This document shows, in pieces, positions 1 to 10,267 of a DNA stretch of 64,000 bases. The stretch comes from Calendula officinalis (lineage: Eukaryota > Streptophyta > Magnoliopsida > Asterales > Asteraceae), in assembly GCA_963853835.1 (NCBI GenBank), contig OY970830.1, positions 53,808,515 to 53,872,514 of the forward strand, written 5' to 3'. The translations under genes and the position numbers were made by a program. Each line of letters opens with the position of its first letter. Positions within the stretch are counted from its first letter, which is position 1. The notes under the pieces were generated by a model. It saw nothing but the letters and a program-made list of their open reading frames with translations, was not told the DNA's origin and made no database searches.

Positions 1-3000
1 CTGCAAGTGGCTTCGGTTTTGAGTTGACTAAGTCAATGCCGTCTTCGATTTTGTCAACCTGCAAAAACGAGAAAAATAAATGATTTATTTGAACCAAAAT
101 TTAAATTTAATGAAATTTTCTTACCGTTACTATAGGAAGTATAGGACCGAATATCTCCTCATTCATAATCAGGGAATCTTTTGGGGCGTCCAATACAATG
201 GTTGGAGCAATCTTTCTGAAATAGACGAGTTAATGTACCAAATAAGATTATGAGAAAATTACACAAATGGTCCTTTAGGTTTGTATTATATTACATATTT
301 GGTCATTTAGCTTCATAAATTACACTGGTAGTCCTTATTTCTGAAACTATTGACACGTTTGGTCCTTTACCTAAACAGATGTTAACTTTTCCCGTCAAAC
401 AAACTGGGTTTTTATGGGTTTCAAATTGGTGAAGGGAAAGGGAAAAGGACAGATTTACCCCCACGACATTCTCGTTTAAATAAATAGATGTCGGCCGTAC
501 TTGTGATGGTTCCCAAGGATCCAATACATCACACGTGACAGGAAAAATAAACATTTGTTTAGGTAAAGGACCAAACAGGTCAATAGTTTTGAAAATAAGG
601 ACTACTAGTGTAATTTATGAAACTAAAGGACCAAATATGTAATATGGTACAAACCTAAAGGACCATTTGTGTAATTTACTCTAAATTCTAAAATAAATAT
701 GCTGTTAGAATGAAGAAAGAAAACTCACAGTTTACTTTTGTCTGTTTGACCTCCAAGAACTATATTTCCAGAAACACCATCTTCATCCAATAGATTTTTC
801 AACCGAGTAAAATGATTGGAATTCCCAACTCGAGAGATATCTGATGAGTTCATTGGATCTTCCCCAAAAAACTTCACCAGCTCATGTTTTAAAGAGTCTA
901 TCTGCAAAAGTGATATCAGCAAACAAATTTTAAAATCTTCTCTTATGTTGTTTTGATACCTTATAAAAAATTAAAAAGTACTTACCAACAGTGGAGCATA
1001 ATCTTTTGTTGTTATCAAGTAATCAGCAGCTACACAAGCTTGTCCATTGTTGGATCCCCATTTACCCGATATTATACGCCTTGATGCCACCTATAAAACA
1101 CATTATATGTACAAAATTTTAATAATTTCTATATACAAATACTACCATATTTCAATAATAATCTAGTATTGTGCATATAATGAGCTTTTATGCAATAAAA
1201 TTTCACTTTGGGCCAACTTTATATGGGTCAACCCATTTGCTTTTTAGCTAACTTGACCCGTTTGAGGAAAAACATAACCCGAATTGACCCATTCAAAGCA
1301 TATGAGTTTGCATGTAAATAGATAAGCTCCTTACTGTTAAGTCAATGTTTGAGTCAACCAAAACAGGGGATTTGCCTCCAAGTTCCAAGACTACAGGAGT
1401 CAAATGTTTTGCTGCAGCAGCCATAACGATTCGCCCCACTCTCCCGTTCCCTATAAATTTTCATTTTTTAATTAATTTAAATATGTTTATAGTTTAAGCA
1501 GAGTAAATGTCAACAACCAGAAAATTAAAGATTGGTTTTTTTATTTTAGTGAGCGGAAAAAAAGAGAAAAAAGTCATAATACAGAATATTAAAGTTGCAA
1601 TGTTGGACCAACTAAACACTGATTTTAGCAAAAGTGCTAATTAATGTTTAAGATAACTACCAACAATTAAAAAAATACCAGAATTTTTGTAATTGTTATA
1701 GTGGGGGTATTATAGAGAAAGACCTGTATAGAAAATTTTATCCCATTTTTGCTCCAGCAGTGCAGATGTTTCAGGAACAGCACCTTCAACAACTGTAATT
1801 GCAGAACTATCCAAATATACTTTAAAAAGTTTTGCCAGTAGTGATGACATGGCAGGAGAAAGTTCTGAGGGCTTTAAAACAACAGCATTCCCAGCTGCAA
1901 TTGCTCCTATAACCGGATCAACAGATAACACTGGGAAAAAAAGGGACAAAAAAATTAATAAATCTTGTAAATGTTTTATTAAAGTGTGATTTTCAAAAAA
2001 TAAAATAATAAAAAATGTGATAAATATGGCAGAATATAAGGTTATTAACATACAAAATGGGTAGTTCCAAGCTGATATGACTAATACAACGCCCAAAGGC
2101 TCGGACACAATTTCTGCTGATGAAGGAAAAGTGCCTATATTGGTTTTCACCTGCAAAAATGTGAATTATATAATTTTCCATTTTAAAAGTATATATATAT
2201 ATATGACTAGTTTTATGGCCCAAACAGAGTTACTTTTTCTGGTTTCATCCAAGATTTTAGGTTCTTCAGTGTCAACTTGCATGAAGACTTTATCATAGCA
2301 ATCTGCATTAAAAAGTAACAAGGAGAGCTTTTAAAAAACTATTTGTTTTTTAAAATATAAATAATCTGGAATAATTAGATGGCGTGGGGACAGCACATCA
2401 GCAAATTCTTAGCACAGTTAGGTTTCAGTAGAAAAATAGTGCGCTTCAATAAATTGGTACAGGACAAAAAATATCTATCAGTAAGAATAACTTACAAAAA
2501 TTTCAGCATTTAATGCATTCACCAAGTAAAATAATTAGTCAATTAATTCGTAAAGCAAAAATCAGAATCAGGCTGTACACTGAACATCACATACATCACA
2601 GCATAGATAATTATCCCAGGTTACACATTAGGTACAATTAATGAACATGAAATTTCTATTTGAACCGAAAATTATAGTATTTAAATATCTTCTAAAATGG
2701 TAGACATTATAGTTTATTTATGTTATTCAAGACATCTTAGAAAATAAGCACTTCATTAAATACAACTTAATGTATGATCCTAGGACAAACGTTAACCCTA
2801 CAATTATATATAGGGAGATGATTCGTATAAAGCAATATTTATCCATACAGAGCAATTTGATCACAAATGACAGTCATGCCTTAAAGGGAGGGGTGAAATC
2901 CAAAATTTAGTAAAAGGAAATGAAGGGCATAATTGTCATTTCAGATGAACTTGCTCTGTATGGATAAATGTTGTTATGTGCGAATCAACTCCCTTATATA

Positions 3001-3611
3001 TACTCATGGAAAACAAGCTGAGTTATGACTCACAAGTTAGTTATAAAATATTTCCGTACAAGTTACAAATTGGAAACTAAATTCGACTAATAATCTATTA
3101 CTCAAATCAAATTGAACTTTCAACACAGGAAATTATTAGATCAATTTCGGTTTAAGTTTAATTTTGAAACTAAAAATTCAAAGGTGATGTTAACGGCAGC
3201 ACGAGGTCAGTGTACGTATACGCACGACTTATGAACGAATTTATAACACGAACAGATCTAAAAGGCATTCATGTCAACATACAATTTCAACATCTGTCAA
3301 AAATTTCCGTACGGAATCATTATTCTGAAAACTAATCATATGTATATGCAATCGAAAAGCAATAAGTTAACCTCATGAATGAAAGCTTCCATCTCAGGTT
3401 TGGCGAGATCAGAGAACAGAGCATCGCAAATCTGTTTCTCGTTACTTTCCACCATCGTCAACAAGCTCTTCAACTGCGATTGTCTCCATTCGTAGCTCTT
3501 TGTTTTTCCGGCGACAACCGTGCTTCTTAACTCCGTCACCAAACAGTTGGCCGCATCTGAATCGAACACCGCCGGCACCGGAGAATCCTTTACTTTTTCT
3601 TCCGATCCCAT
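1..3611 (-). CDS. ALDH3H1: Aldehyde dehydrogenase family 3 (ALDH3H1-like), 3' end off window
   Basis: NAD(P)+-dependent oxidation of aldehydes to carboxylic acids, a stress-detoxification role in plant class 3 ALDHs. Exons read on the minus strand: 3611-3372, 2302-2234, 2150-2054, 1930-1724, 1450-1335, 1090-986, 901-729, 215-125, 58-1. The frame is kept across all junctions. The start is MGSEEKVKD, which opens the conserved reading at 3611. An in-frame ATG 60 bases upstream looks like leader. Visible family motifs are SAWNYPF, the proline-containing GNAVVLKPSE, ELGGKSP with the catalytic Glu, and GQAC with the nucleophilic Cys. The C-terminal exons lie left of base 1. Intron 1 holds a MITE (2812-2994) and intron 7 holds a MULE-type MITE (252-681). 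The family is certain. The H1 subtype, rather than I1 or F1, is inferred from the remembered N-terminus. Confidence 0.93.
252..681. mobile_element. MULE-type MITE, GAGTAAATTAC family, copy 1 (ALDH intron)
   Basis: The ends are inverted copies: the left reads AAATTACACAAATGGTCC and the right reads GGACCATTTGTGTAATTTAC. The inner sequence is also largely self-complementary, built around phrases such as CTATTGACACGTTTGGTCC. It lies in the ALDH intron between exons ending at 729 and 215. No clean target duplication is visible for this copy, unlike the sister copies at 15128, 26692 and 38906. Confidence 0.75.
2812..2994. mobile_element. Small MITE with AGGGAG(C/A)TGATTCG ends, copy 1
   Basis: About 183 bp with inverted ends (AGGGAGATGATTCG on the left, CGAATCAACTCCCT on the right) and subterminal inverted blocks containing TTTATCCATACAGAGCAA. 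The flanks share about 7 bp of TATATAT. It lies in ALDH intron 1. A second copy is at 7763-7947. No coding capacity. Confidence 0.75.
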
Positions 3612-4006
3612 TTTTATCGCCAATATATCAAAATCAATACAAACGTAGAAGCTATTTATAGATAGAAGCAAGGGGGAGTGGCGGGTGACGTGAAGAGAAA
3701 TCTATAGTTGTTTACCAGCAGAGTGACGGCAATTGCTATCCGTTGACAGGTAGCGTCTATGGCCGTTATGATGGACTAACATGTACAATATAAAAGCTTT
3801 TTGTTAATTGTAACGTCCTCTGCCTAATTTTTAGGTTTTAAAAACTTTGTTTTGGTGTTATTTTAAGGTAAGTGAATGTGCTTAGTAACATGCACCATAA
3901 ATTACAAATTTAAGAATATGTTTTGGAAAGTTTTTTTTTGAGTTTATTAGCTTAATAAGTGATGATAAATTTGAACATTTAAGCTTATTTAAGTTTATTA
4001 ATCCAA
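3612..4006. other. Upstream region of ALDH and decayed MITE remnant
   Basis: The first ~150 bp should hold the ALDH promoter and 5' UTR. No convincing TATA box was picked out. From about 3930 the sequence is an AT-rich palindromic MITE piece with GAGTTTATTAGCTTAATAAG, whose other part continues after the Helitron at 6459. Related copies lie at 18400, 18975 and 19750. Confidence 0.45.
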
Positions 4007-4120
4007 TCTTACTAATATATAATGCATTTAGGACTTCCTAATTTGGCAGGTTTTAAATTTCAACTTTTCAACTTGCTACTTTGGGAAAGTCTGATTTCAT
4101 TTTCCCATGTCAAAAATATA

Positions 4121-4186
4121 GCATCCACACAGATTCGAACTCGAGACAGATGGAGTAAGAAGTGAACACCTTACCAAGTGACCTGC
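4121..4186 (-). other. tRNA-like motif inside Helitron 1
   Basis: Read on the minus strand there is an A-box-like stretch (GTCACTTGGTAAGG) and a B-box-like GAGTTCGAATCTGTG. They are correctly ordered and about 45 bases apart. It does not fold into an obvious complete tRNA, so it is a tRNA-derived relic or a polymerase III promoter remnant. It lies about 114-180 bp inside the Helitron 5' end, antisense to it. Confidence 0.4.
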
Positions 4187-4499
4187 TTCTTTGTGTTTGT
4201 CTTATTTTGAAACTTCTTTTATTAATACATTATTTCCCTTATCCTTTGATATACTTAAATCCAGCCCAAGTTTACCTCTTACTCTGGGGTTTGCCCCAAT
4301 TTAGCCGATCGATACCGTTACTAATCTATTATCTTTACTATGTCAGTTTTACTACTTCGTATTAGAATTTTGAAGGCCATAATTAACGCGTAAGGCATAA
4401 AGTTACACCGTTTCAAAACAATTTCCTCATCTCCCTTATTAAGAGTAATAATAGATATCTTCTGTCACCGGCCGTTTCTACTAAAGGATGTGAGTTAGA

Positions 4500-5150
4500 G
4501 GGCCGTTTTGAAACATTGACGATGGCGGAATTGTCGACTTTCTTCCTCAATCGCAGGTTATGGGATGGGATTGCTTTTCCTAAGGTAAAACCGATGGCGG
4601 AATTGACGCGGTTGAACCAAATAAATTCACATCGAGCGTTTCAACAATGCTAACCATGTTGGATTCGGATTTAGGGTTTTCCCTACAAAGTTGGAGGTGT
4701 TCAGTTTCTTTTGGTCAGCCGCCTCCGCGGAATTAACCGCAGCGTCAATCGAATAACTCAGAATCCAATGAAAAAGGAATCGCCCCAGTTGGGTTTCTAT
4801 CAAATCCGGAATTTCACAGAAAAGGTTCGCCCTTTACCTTCATGAAAGGTATTTATTTAAATAAAAAATTGAAACTTTGAAGTTTTCTTCATTGTTAATT
4901 TCTCCTCGGTTTTTGTTAATTGGTTTAAAAAGATTTCATTTTTATTGTTGATCATATAACCTTTCTTATAATAGAATTTGGGTTTTCCCAAATTTTGTAC
5001 AGCTTTTGGTGTGTCTGTGTGTTTTTAATTGTGATTAATATTTTTGTATATTTGTTATTAATGGCAGATATAAGTCTTTTAAAGACCTAAAAGATGAGAT
5101 TTTGAAGCACCATATTGATTTCAGAGACATGGCTTCAGGGTTAGTTTTAT
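4500..5150 (+). pseudogene. Exon-like gene fragments captured in Helitron 1
   Basis: At 4522 an ATG opens MAELSTFFLNRRLWDGIAFP and runs to a GTAAAA donor-like site at ~4584. At ~5068 an acceptor-like CAG precedes an open stretch containing YKSFKDLKDEILKHH and ending near MASG at a GTTAGT donor-like site. Coding-like composition with splice-like borders inside a Helitron suggests captured gene pieces. I do not recognise the donor gene. No long ORF joins the pieces. Confidence 0.35.
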
Positions 5151-6458
5151 AATGTATTCTTAGATATTTGTTCTGTATTTTGATATGTATTGTTTGAATA
5201 TGATTATGATTATCTAATTATATTATATATAGTCAACTAATGTGTTTTTGAAAGATCAGGATGATAATAGCTGCAACAAAACTAATGATCAAAATACAAA
5301 AGTAATTATATAGTCCGATTGATGAGTATCGCGTAGTTATTTCAAAGTGCGTATCAAAATACCCTCTTGGAGAAGAAAGAGAGAAAATGTTGATTTGAAT
5401 TTTATGATTGGATGAATATTATCTGTCCCCATCTTTAATCAGATGATTATTTGATTCTCACTGTTCAATTCACAATAATAAACCTTAAATCACCAATTTA
5501 AGTAGTCGGTCACTTAAATGAGAATTCTTCAGTTTTTTGTTGATTATTTCTTGTATATTCTTAATATCATATATAAGTTGTTAGGAATGCACCGCAACGT
5601 GCAACGTCGAGTCGATTACATGGAATGGGCTCCAGGTCAAACCTACAACAATGAGTTGTTAGGAATGCACCGCAGATGGACCAAGTCAAACCTACAAAGC
5701 TTGTTTGATTCAGATAATCATTAATTTAAAACCATGTTAACCAATTTGTTCAAAACACCATCTTTAAATTAGCTGACTCTTTTTTACGAGATTACTTGTC
5801 AACTGACCAGACTTTTGAAGAAACTTGGAAGGAGTAAAAGCGAACATGTTACAAACCAGTCCCAACAGTGAATTTGTTTGACCGGTTTGCTAGAAAAAAT
5901 GAGAATGTAAATGGAGGTAATATATAGAAAATTTCTGTTTAAATTATGCAACTGTGTTATAAGTAGAGATTTTAATGTTTTTACATAAAAGAATAGCTTT
6001 TCTTTTGAGATGTTCCCTTAAAAAATGTTTGAAATTTTTTAGGTGTTATGCCAATTTTTTTATTGTATCTCATTTGGTGCAGATTAGTTCAAGCTTCATA
6101 CATACGAAATGGGAACTTGACGCTTTGGCAAAACAGTCATAAACTTCAACCAATACTATACTGGATTCAATATGTTTTCATTTTTATGTAAAACGCAACA
6201 TTTTCTTAAATCTCTTGTGCTTTGCAATTTTAGATAATATTATGATAATGTTTATGACCCTTGGATTTAGAAAATTAGTTAAAGATCCTTGTCTTAATGA
6301 TGCTGAAGATGTATAATGCCGCTACATAAGACTATATGTACATCCACATTGGGCGGTACCATACTATTGTTATAAAATAGGTAACCGAACACATCTGCTC
6401 ACCGCAAAAGTGTAGTTATTGGGTACCCCGCCGCTGCATTGCGCGGGTACCCTGCTAG

Positions 6459-7031
6459 TAAACTTAAAAGCCTCTTAAATAAGCTTCATCAAACATGTCC
6501 TAAATGCGTAGCAACACATCTTCATTGTGGATTTTTGTTTATCGAGCCGGCTACAAGCAAGTTCAGGAGGTGTACATAAATATGACTCATCCTCCAATAG
6601 GTGTCATTTTTTTTTATGTAATAATGCATGTATCTTAGTGGCCCAAATGTTTAATTAGGTTTATACACATGTAATAAATTATGAGATTAAAATTAAAATT
6701 TATTGCTTATAATTTTAGAATTTATAAGTTTTAAGATTTAATTTGTTTTTATTAATTGCACGTCCAAATTCTCAGAGCCACCCCATTTCCTCCATTTCCT
6801 GGTATTTAAAACTGCATTTAGTAGTCAATATTACTAAAGTCAATATTACTTATAACAGCGATCCTATGTTTTAGCTAAGTTTTCTTTTTTAGTAGTCCGT
6901 TTATATCATTAATTAGGTATATGTTATAATGAGAAACTGTTTCTTGACAATATAATTTGTGGTGTTTCAAATATTTTAAAGTGAATTTAATTAGTACATT
7001 AAGTCCTTAACCTAGGTGTGTCTATCATAAA
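6459..7031. other. AT-rich intergenic DNA
   Basis: It begins with the continuation of the MITE split by Helitron 1 (TAAACTTAAAAGCC...). The rest is AT-rich with no ORF, RNA gene or repeat that I could recognise. Confidence 0.4.
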
Positions 7032-7742
7032 TAGGAGTGAGCATAACAGGGTACCCGCCGGTTCTGACTGGAACCGGAACCGGAACCAGAACCGCAGGTT
7101 CCTGAAATATAGGAACCGGAACCGGAACCTGGAAGACAGGTTCCTAAATTTCTGGAACCGGAACCGCCGGTTCCAGGGCAGGTTCCGGTTACCCTGTCTC
7201 TAAATTCAAAAAAAATAACATTACTTACTATATAAACAAGACAATAAATCACACGAACTAACGACTACAAATATCGTTTAATAGTTTTAAAAATAGTTCA
7301 GCGATCACGAATATTGTTCAAAATAGAAATAAGTGAATAATTATGATTAAAACATAGTAAATGTGTGAAAGGTGTGAAAGTCAGTCATAAATATACGACA
7401 TCACGACGAGTGAATGTCTCACTCAATTATAACGAGTAAGAGAAATTTTATATTTTTACTTGGACTAGTATTTTACATTTATATAAATCGTAAATCTATT
7501 TAATTTAATGTATAATATAATATATATTATATATTTTAATAAAAACATACCGTCTAATCGCCGGTTTCAGGGTATCCACCGGTTCCAGGTTCCTTAATTT
7601 GGAGAACCGGAACCTCTTAAGGCGGTTCCATGATTTTAGGAACCGGAACCAGAACCTCCTAACAAGTTCCGGGTCCGGAACCTCCGGTTCCGAGACGGTT
7701 CCGGTTCCGATTCCAGTTACCCTTTTTTTCTGCTCACCCCTA
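7032..7742. mobile_element. hAT-like non-autonomous element with GGAACC-rich arms
   Basis: The ends are TAGGAGTGAGCA on the left and TGCTCACCCCTA on the right, with flanking 8-mers atcataaa and atcataac (7 of 8 identical), as expected for hAT. Both arms (7045-7200 and 7555-7730) are packed with GGTTCCGGTTCC and GGAACCGGAACC units, so the transcript would fold strongly. ORFs called here are only translations of the repeat. Relatives with TAGGGGTG ends are at 30521, 41464 and 59072. Confidence 0.7.
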
Positions 7743-7762
7743 ATCATAACCACTTTCTTTAA

Positions 7763-7947
7763 AGGGAGCTGATTCGTACAGAGCAACTTTTATCCATACA
7801 GAGCAAATTCATCCGAAATGATAATCATGCCCTTAATGAGAGGGGTGAAATGTAAAATATGTTAAAAGTAAAGGAATGGCATGATTGTCATTTAAGATGA
7901 AAGTTGCTATGTATGGATAAAAGTTGCTCTGTACGAATCAGCTCCCT
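7763..7947. mobile_element. Small MITE with AGGGAGCTGATTCG ends, copy 2
   Basis: Inverted ends AGGGAGCTGATTCGTACAG and CTGTACGAATCAGCTCCCT, 185 bp. The flanks share TCTTTAA. The interior matches the copy at 2812-2994. Confidence 0.8.
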
Positions 7948-8131
7948 TCTTTAAAGAAGAACGCTTTTGACTTGTTGTACATTATACTAGGTCCGATTAT
8001 TAAACTTTAAGTGTATACTCTTTTTTTAAAGATTCAATTATTATAGTTTTATAGCGTTACCCCCTTCCTCTTTTCTGCAATGATGATCTCGATAAGTCCT
8101 ATTCCATTTTCTTTTTCAAATATAATATAAT

Positions 8132-8675
8132 TGTTAGAATTGTACTTATTTCGAGTTACTTGGATCACTGTGAAGTCGTGTTTTCACTATCAGATCAAAG
8201 TATTTCGAGGGTACTCTCGAAATCTCTAATCGGATAAAATCACAGTGTGATCAAGAACAGAGAATATGTGTGTGATTTTGAGAATTCGTCCCAGAGAAAA
8301 TGATGACCAAAACCAGTATTATTCCACTTCCTAGAAAACTGACGAAAACTTCTTTAAACTGCCTAATTGCAGTTTAAACTGCTCCAAAACCGCCCAAAAC
8401 CGGGTCGGATCCGGGTCAAAAAAACGGTTCAAATCAAGAATTCGGATCCGGGGCTCTGCCCCTTAGACCCCGCCAGGGGCACTGCCCCTTGGAACCCCGT
8501 TATCGGGGGCGCTGCCCCCAAACCCCCGTTAAGTCAGTGTATTTTAATCATAATAAATTTAAACAATGGTGCACTCCGCACCATCCTTACTTGTTCAATA
8601 TTTATTAGGATTACATTTGGTCAACAAGTTTATCACATTACACTTAAATAATATTGGTGATATAAATCACCAACA
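8132..8675 (+). mobile_element. LTR-like fragment with GC-rich hairpins
   Basis: The stretch runs from TGTTAGAATTG to CACCAACA. It contains the dense GC block 8450-8530, made of repeated GGGGC-N-TGCCCC hairpins (GGGGCTCTGCCCC, GGGGCACTGCCCC, GGGGGCGCTGCCCCC). A TG...CA stretch with such hairpins resembles the LTR of a plant Copia element, left as a solo LTR or remnant. No target duplication was found, so the edges are uncertain. Confidence 0.4.
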
Positions 8676-8935
8676 CTGATTTTGTTCATAAATCTTATGT
8701 CGTAGTCTCGTAGAAGGAGAAATAGGAGGAGCAGTAACACGAGTAGCAGCATGACCAAGAACAACAGAAGAAAATGCAACAATTGGAGCGGCATTAGGAA
8801 CAAGATCATATCTATGTCTATATGTACTTATTCTATGACTATAGGAGGGAACAATTTTTATTTAAATTTAAATTTTACAAGTGAAACGTGCATATTGTAC
8901 AACAACTGCAAAAAAATCATTAAGCCAAAACTGCT
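8676..8935. other. Unassigned AT-rich sequence
   Basis: I see no gene or repeat family here. It ends at the 9-bp target duplication of the next element. Confidence 0.4.
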
Positions 8936-8944
8936 TCGCTATTG

Positions 8945-10258
8945 GAGTCAATTGCTTAAATAACGCCATATACACCCAGAAGTCACAAATAATGCTCTTT
9001 TTTGACCATTTGCAAAAATAATGCTATCACACATTTGAAATCCCGGATCCCCTAGTATCTCCTCTTTGAAATCCCGGATTCCACCTTTTTCACTGTTTTC
9101 TGTACTATGTCATTGTACCTTCTGCACTTGTCTGACGAGGTAGTACCCCACAATGCAAAACCCGGATCCCTAGGGATCCCACACTGCAAATCCCGGATCC
9201 CCTATAGGTATCCCACACCCGGAATCCCGGATCCCCTGGGGGTATCCCACACCTCAAAAATAATACTTTCATATGCTTTCTGATTTTTAAATTGTTCTTG
9301 CGGTGATTTAATTTCTATGTTTATCGCCCTTTCGTTGAGTAGATTTCCTCAAATTTTCTTTTTGGTAAAGAAAATTGGACTATTTGCATATTTCTGGGAC
9401 TACTTCTGTTTGAGATTATATATTTTTGTATAAAAAAATGAAAGAAAGAAGAAATTAGATGATAATCAAAGTTAATTTAGGGTTGTAGATGAGGTGTTCG
9501 ATGATATGTCCCAGTAGTTTTCTGCTCTTTCCCTCACAGGTTTTGTGCATATTTTATTACATGTATTTATGAAAATTAAACAAATTTAATCATGTGTATT
9601 TAAGACTTTCTTGATCATCATCAGCAATGTTGTTCCAAGCTATCTGGGTCAAAGTGGTTCGATTTCAGATATGTTTTAGGGGTTGAATACGCTTGTGCTG
9701 GAATCATCTACATCACAAACTGATAATTGTTTTTCGTTATAGTACTCTTAGTTTATGTATTTAATTCTATTGAAGCCATTCACTTCTGGTTCTGTAATAA
9801 ACTGATAATTGTTTTTCGTTATTGTCTATGATGAAGATGAACTCCAGGTGTGTCATATACTTTCTGATTTTACAATAATTTATAAAAAAAATTAAAAATT
9901 AAAAATATTATATTCATAAAATGTTTTCTGTTTTTGTGATTTATGGATCAATTTGTAAACGTGAAGGGGATCCGGAATTCCGGGTGTGGGATACCCCTAG
10001 GGGATCCGGGATTTGCAGTGTGGGATCCCTAGGGGATCCGGGTTTTGCATTGTGGGGTACTACCTCGTCAGACAAGTACAGAAGGTACAATGACATAGTA
10101 CAGAAAACAGTGAAAAAGGTGGAATCCGGGATTTCAAAGAGGGGATACTAGGGGATCCGGGATTTCAAATGTGGGATAGCATTATTTTTACAAAGGGTCA
10201 AAAAAGAGTATTATTTGTTACTTCTGGATGTATATGGCATTATTTAAGCAATTGGCTC
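8945..10258. mobile_element. Mutator-like element with ~290-bp terminal inverted repeats
   Basis: A perfect 9-bp direct repeat TCGCTATTG flanks it (8936-8944 and 10259-10267). The termini are inverted: GAGTCAATTGCTTAAATAA on the left, and the reverse complement of the right end is GAGCCAATTGCTTAAATAA. The arms extend about 290 bp and contain repeated CCCGGATCCC-type units. The interior (about 9260-9950) has no transposase. Long inverted repeats plus a 9-bp duplication are typical of Mutator-like elements. The 76-residue ORF at 9921-10151 is the inverted repeat read through and is not a gene. Confidence 0.85.
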
Positions 10259-10267
10259 TCGCTATTG

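Larger units (their letters stand above)
4007..6458 (+). mobile_element. Helitron 1 (non-autonomous)
   Basis: The 5' end is TCTTACTAATATATAATGC, preceded by A at 4006. The 3' end is CTAG at 6455-6458, followed by T. Just upstream of CTAG is a GC-rich hairpin (6421-6452, GGGTACCCCGCCGCTGC then GCGCGGGTACCC). A|TC...CTAG|T with a subterminal hairpin and no target duplication is the standard Helitron signature. No RepHel protein is present. The element is 2452 bp and its ends match the minus-strand Helitron at 19947-22431. It carries an antisense tRNA-like motif and exon-like gene fragments. Confidence 0.8.

Noticed and set aside
7018..7252. Two overlapping ORFs rich in Arg/Asn or Gly/Ser
   Set aside because: They are opposite-strand readings of the GGAACC repeat arms of an hAT-like element.
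8367..8651. 94-residue ORF over GC-rich hairpins
   Set aside because: Translation of the LTR hairpin block, with no protein family resemblance.
9921..10151. 76-residue ORF
   Set aside because: It lies wholly in the right inverted repeat of the Mutator-like element and is a translation of GGATCC-rich repeat.
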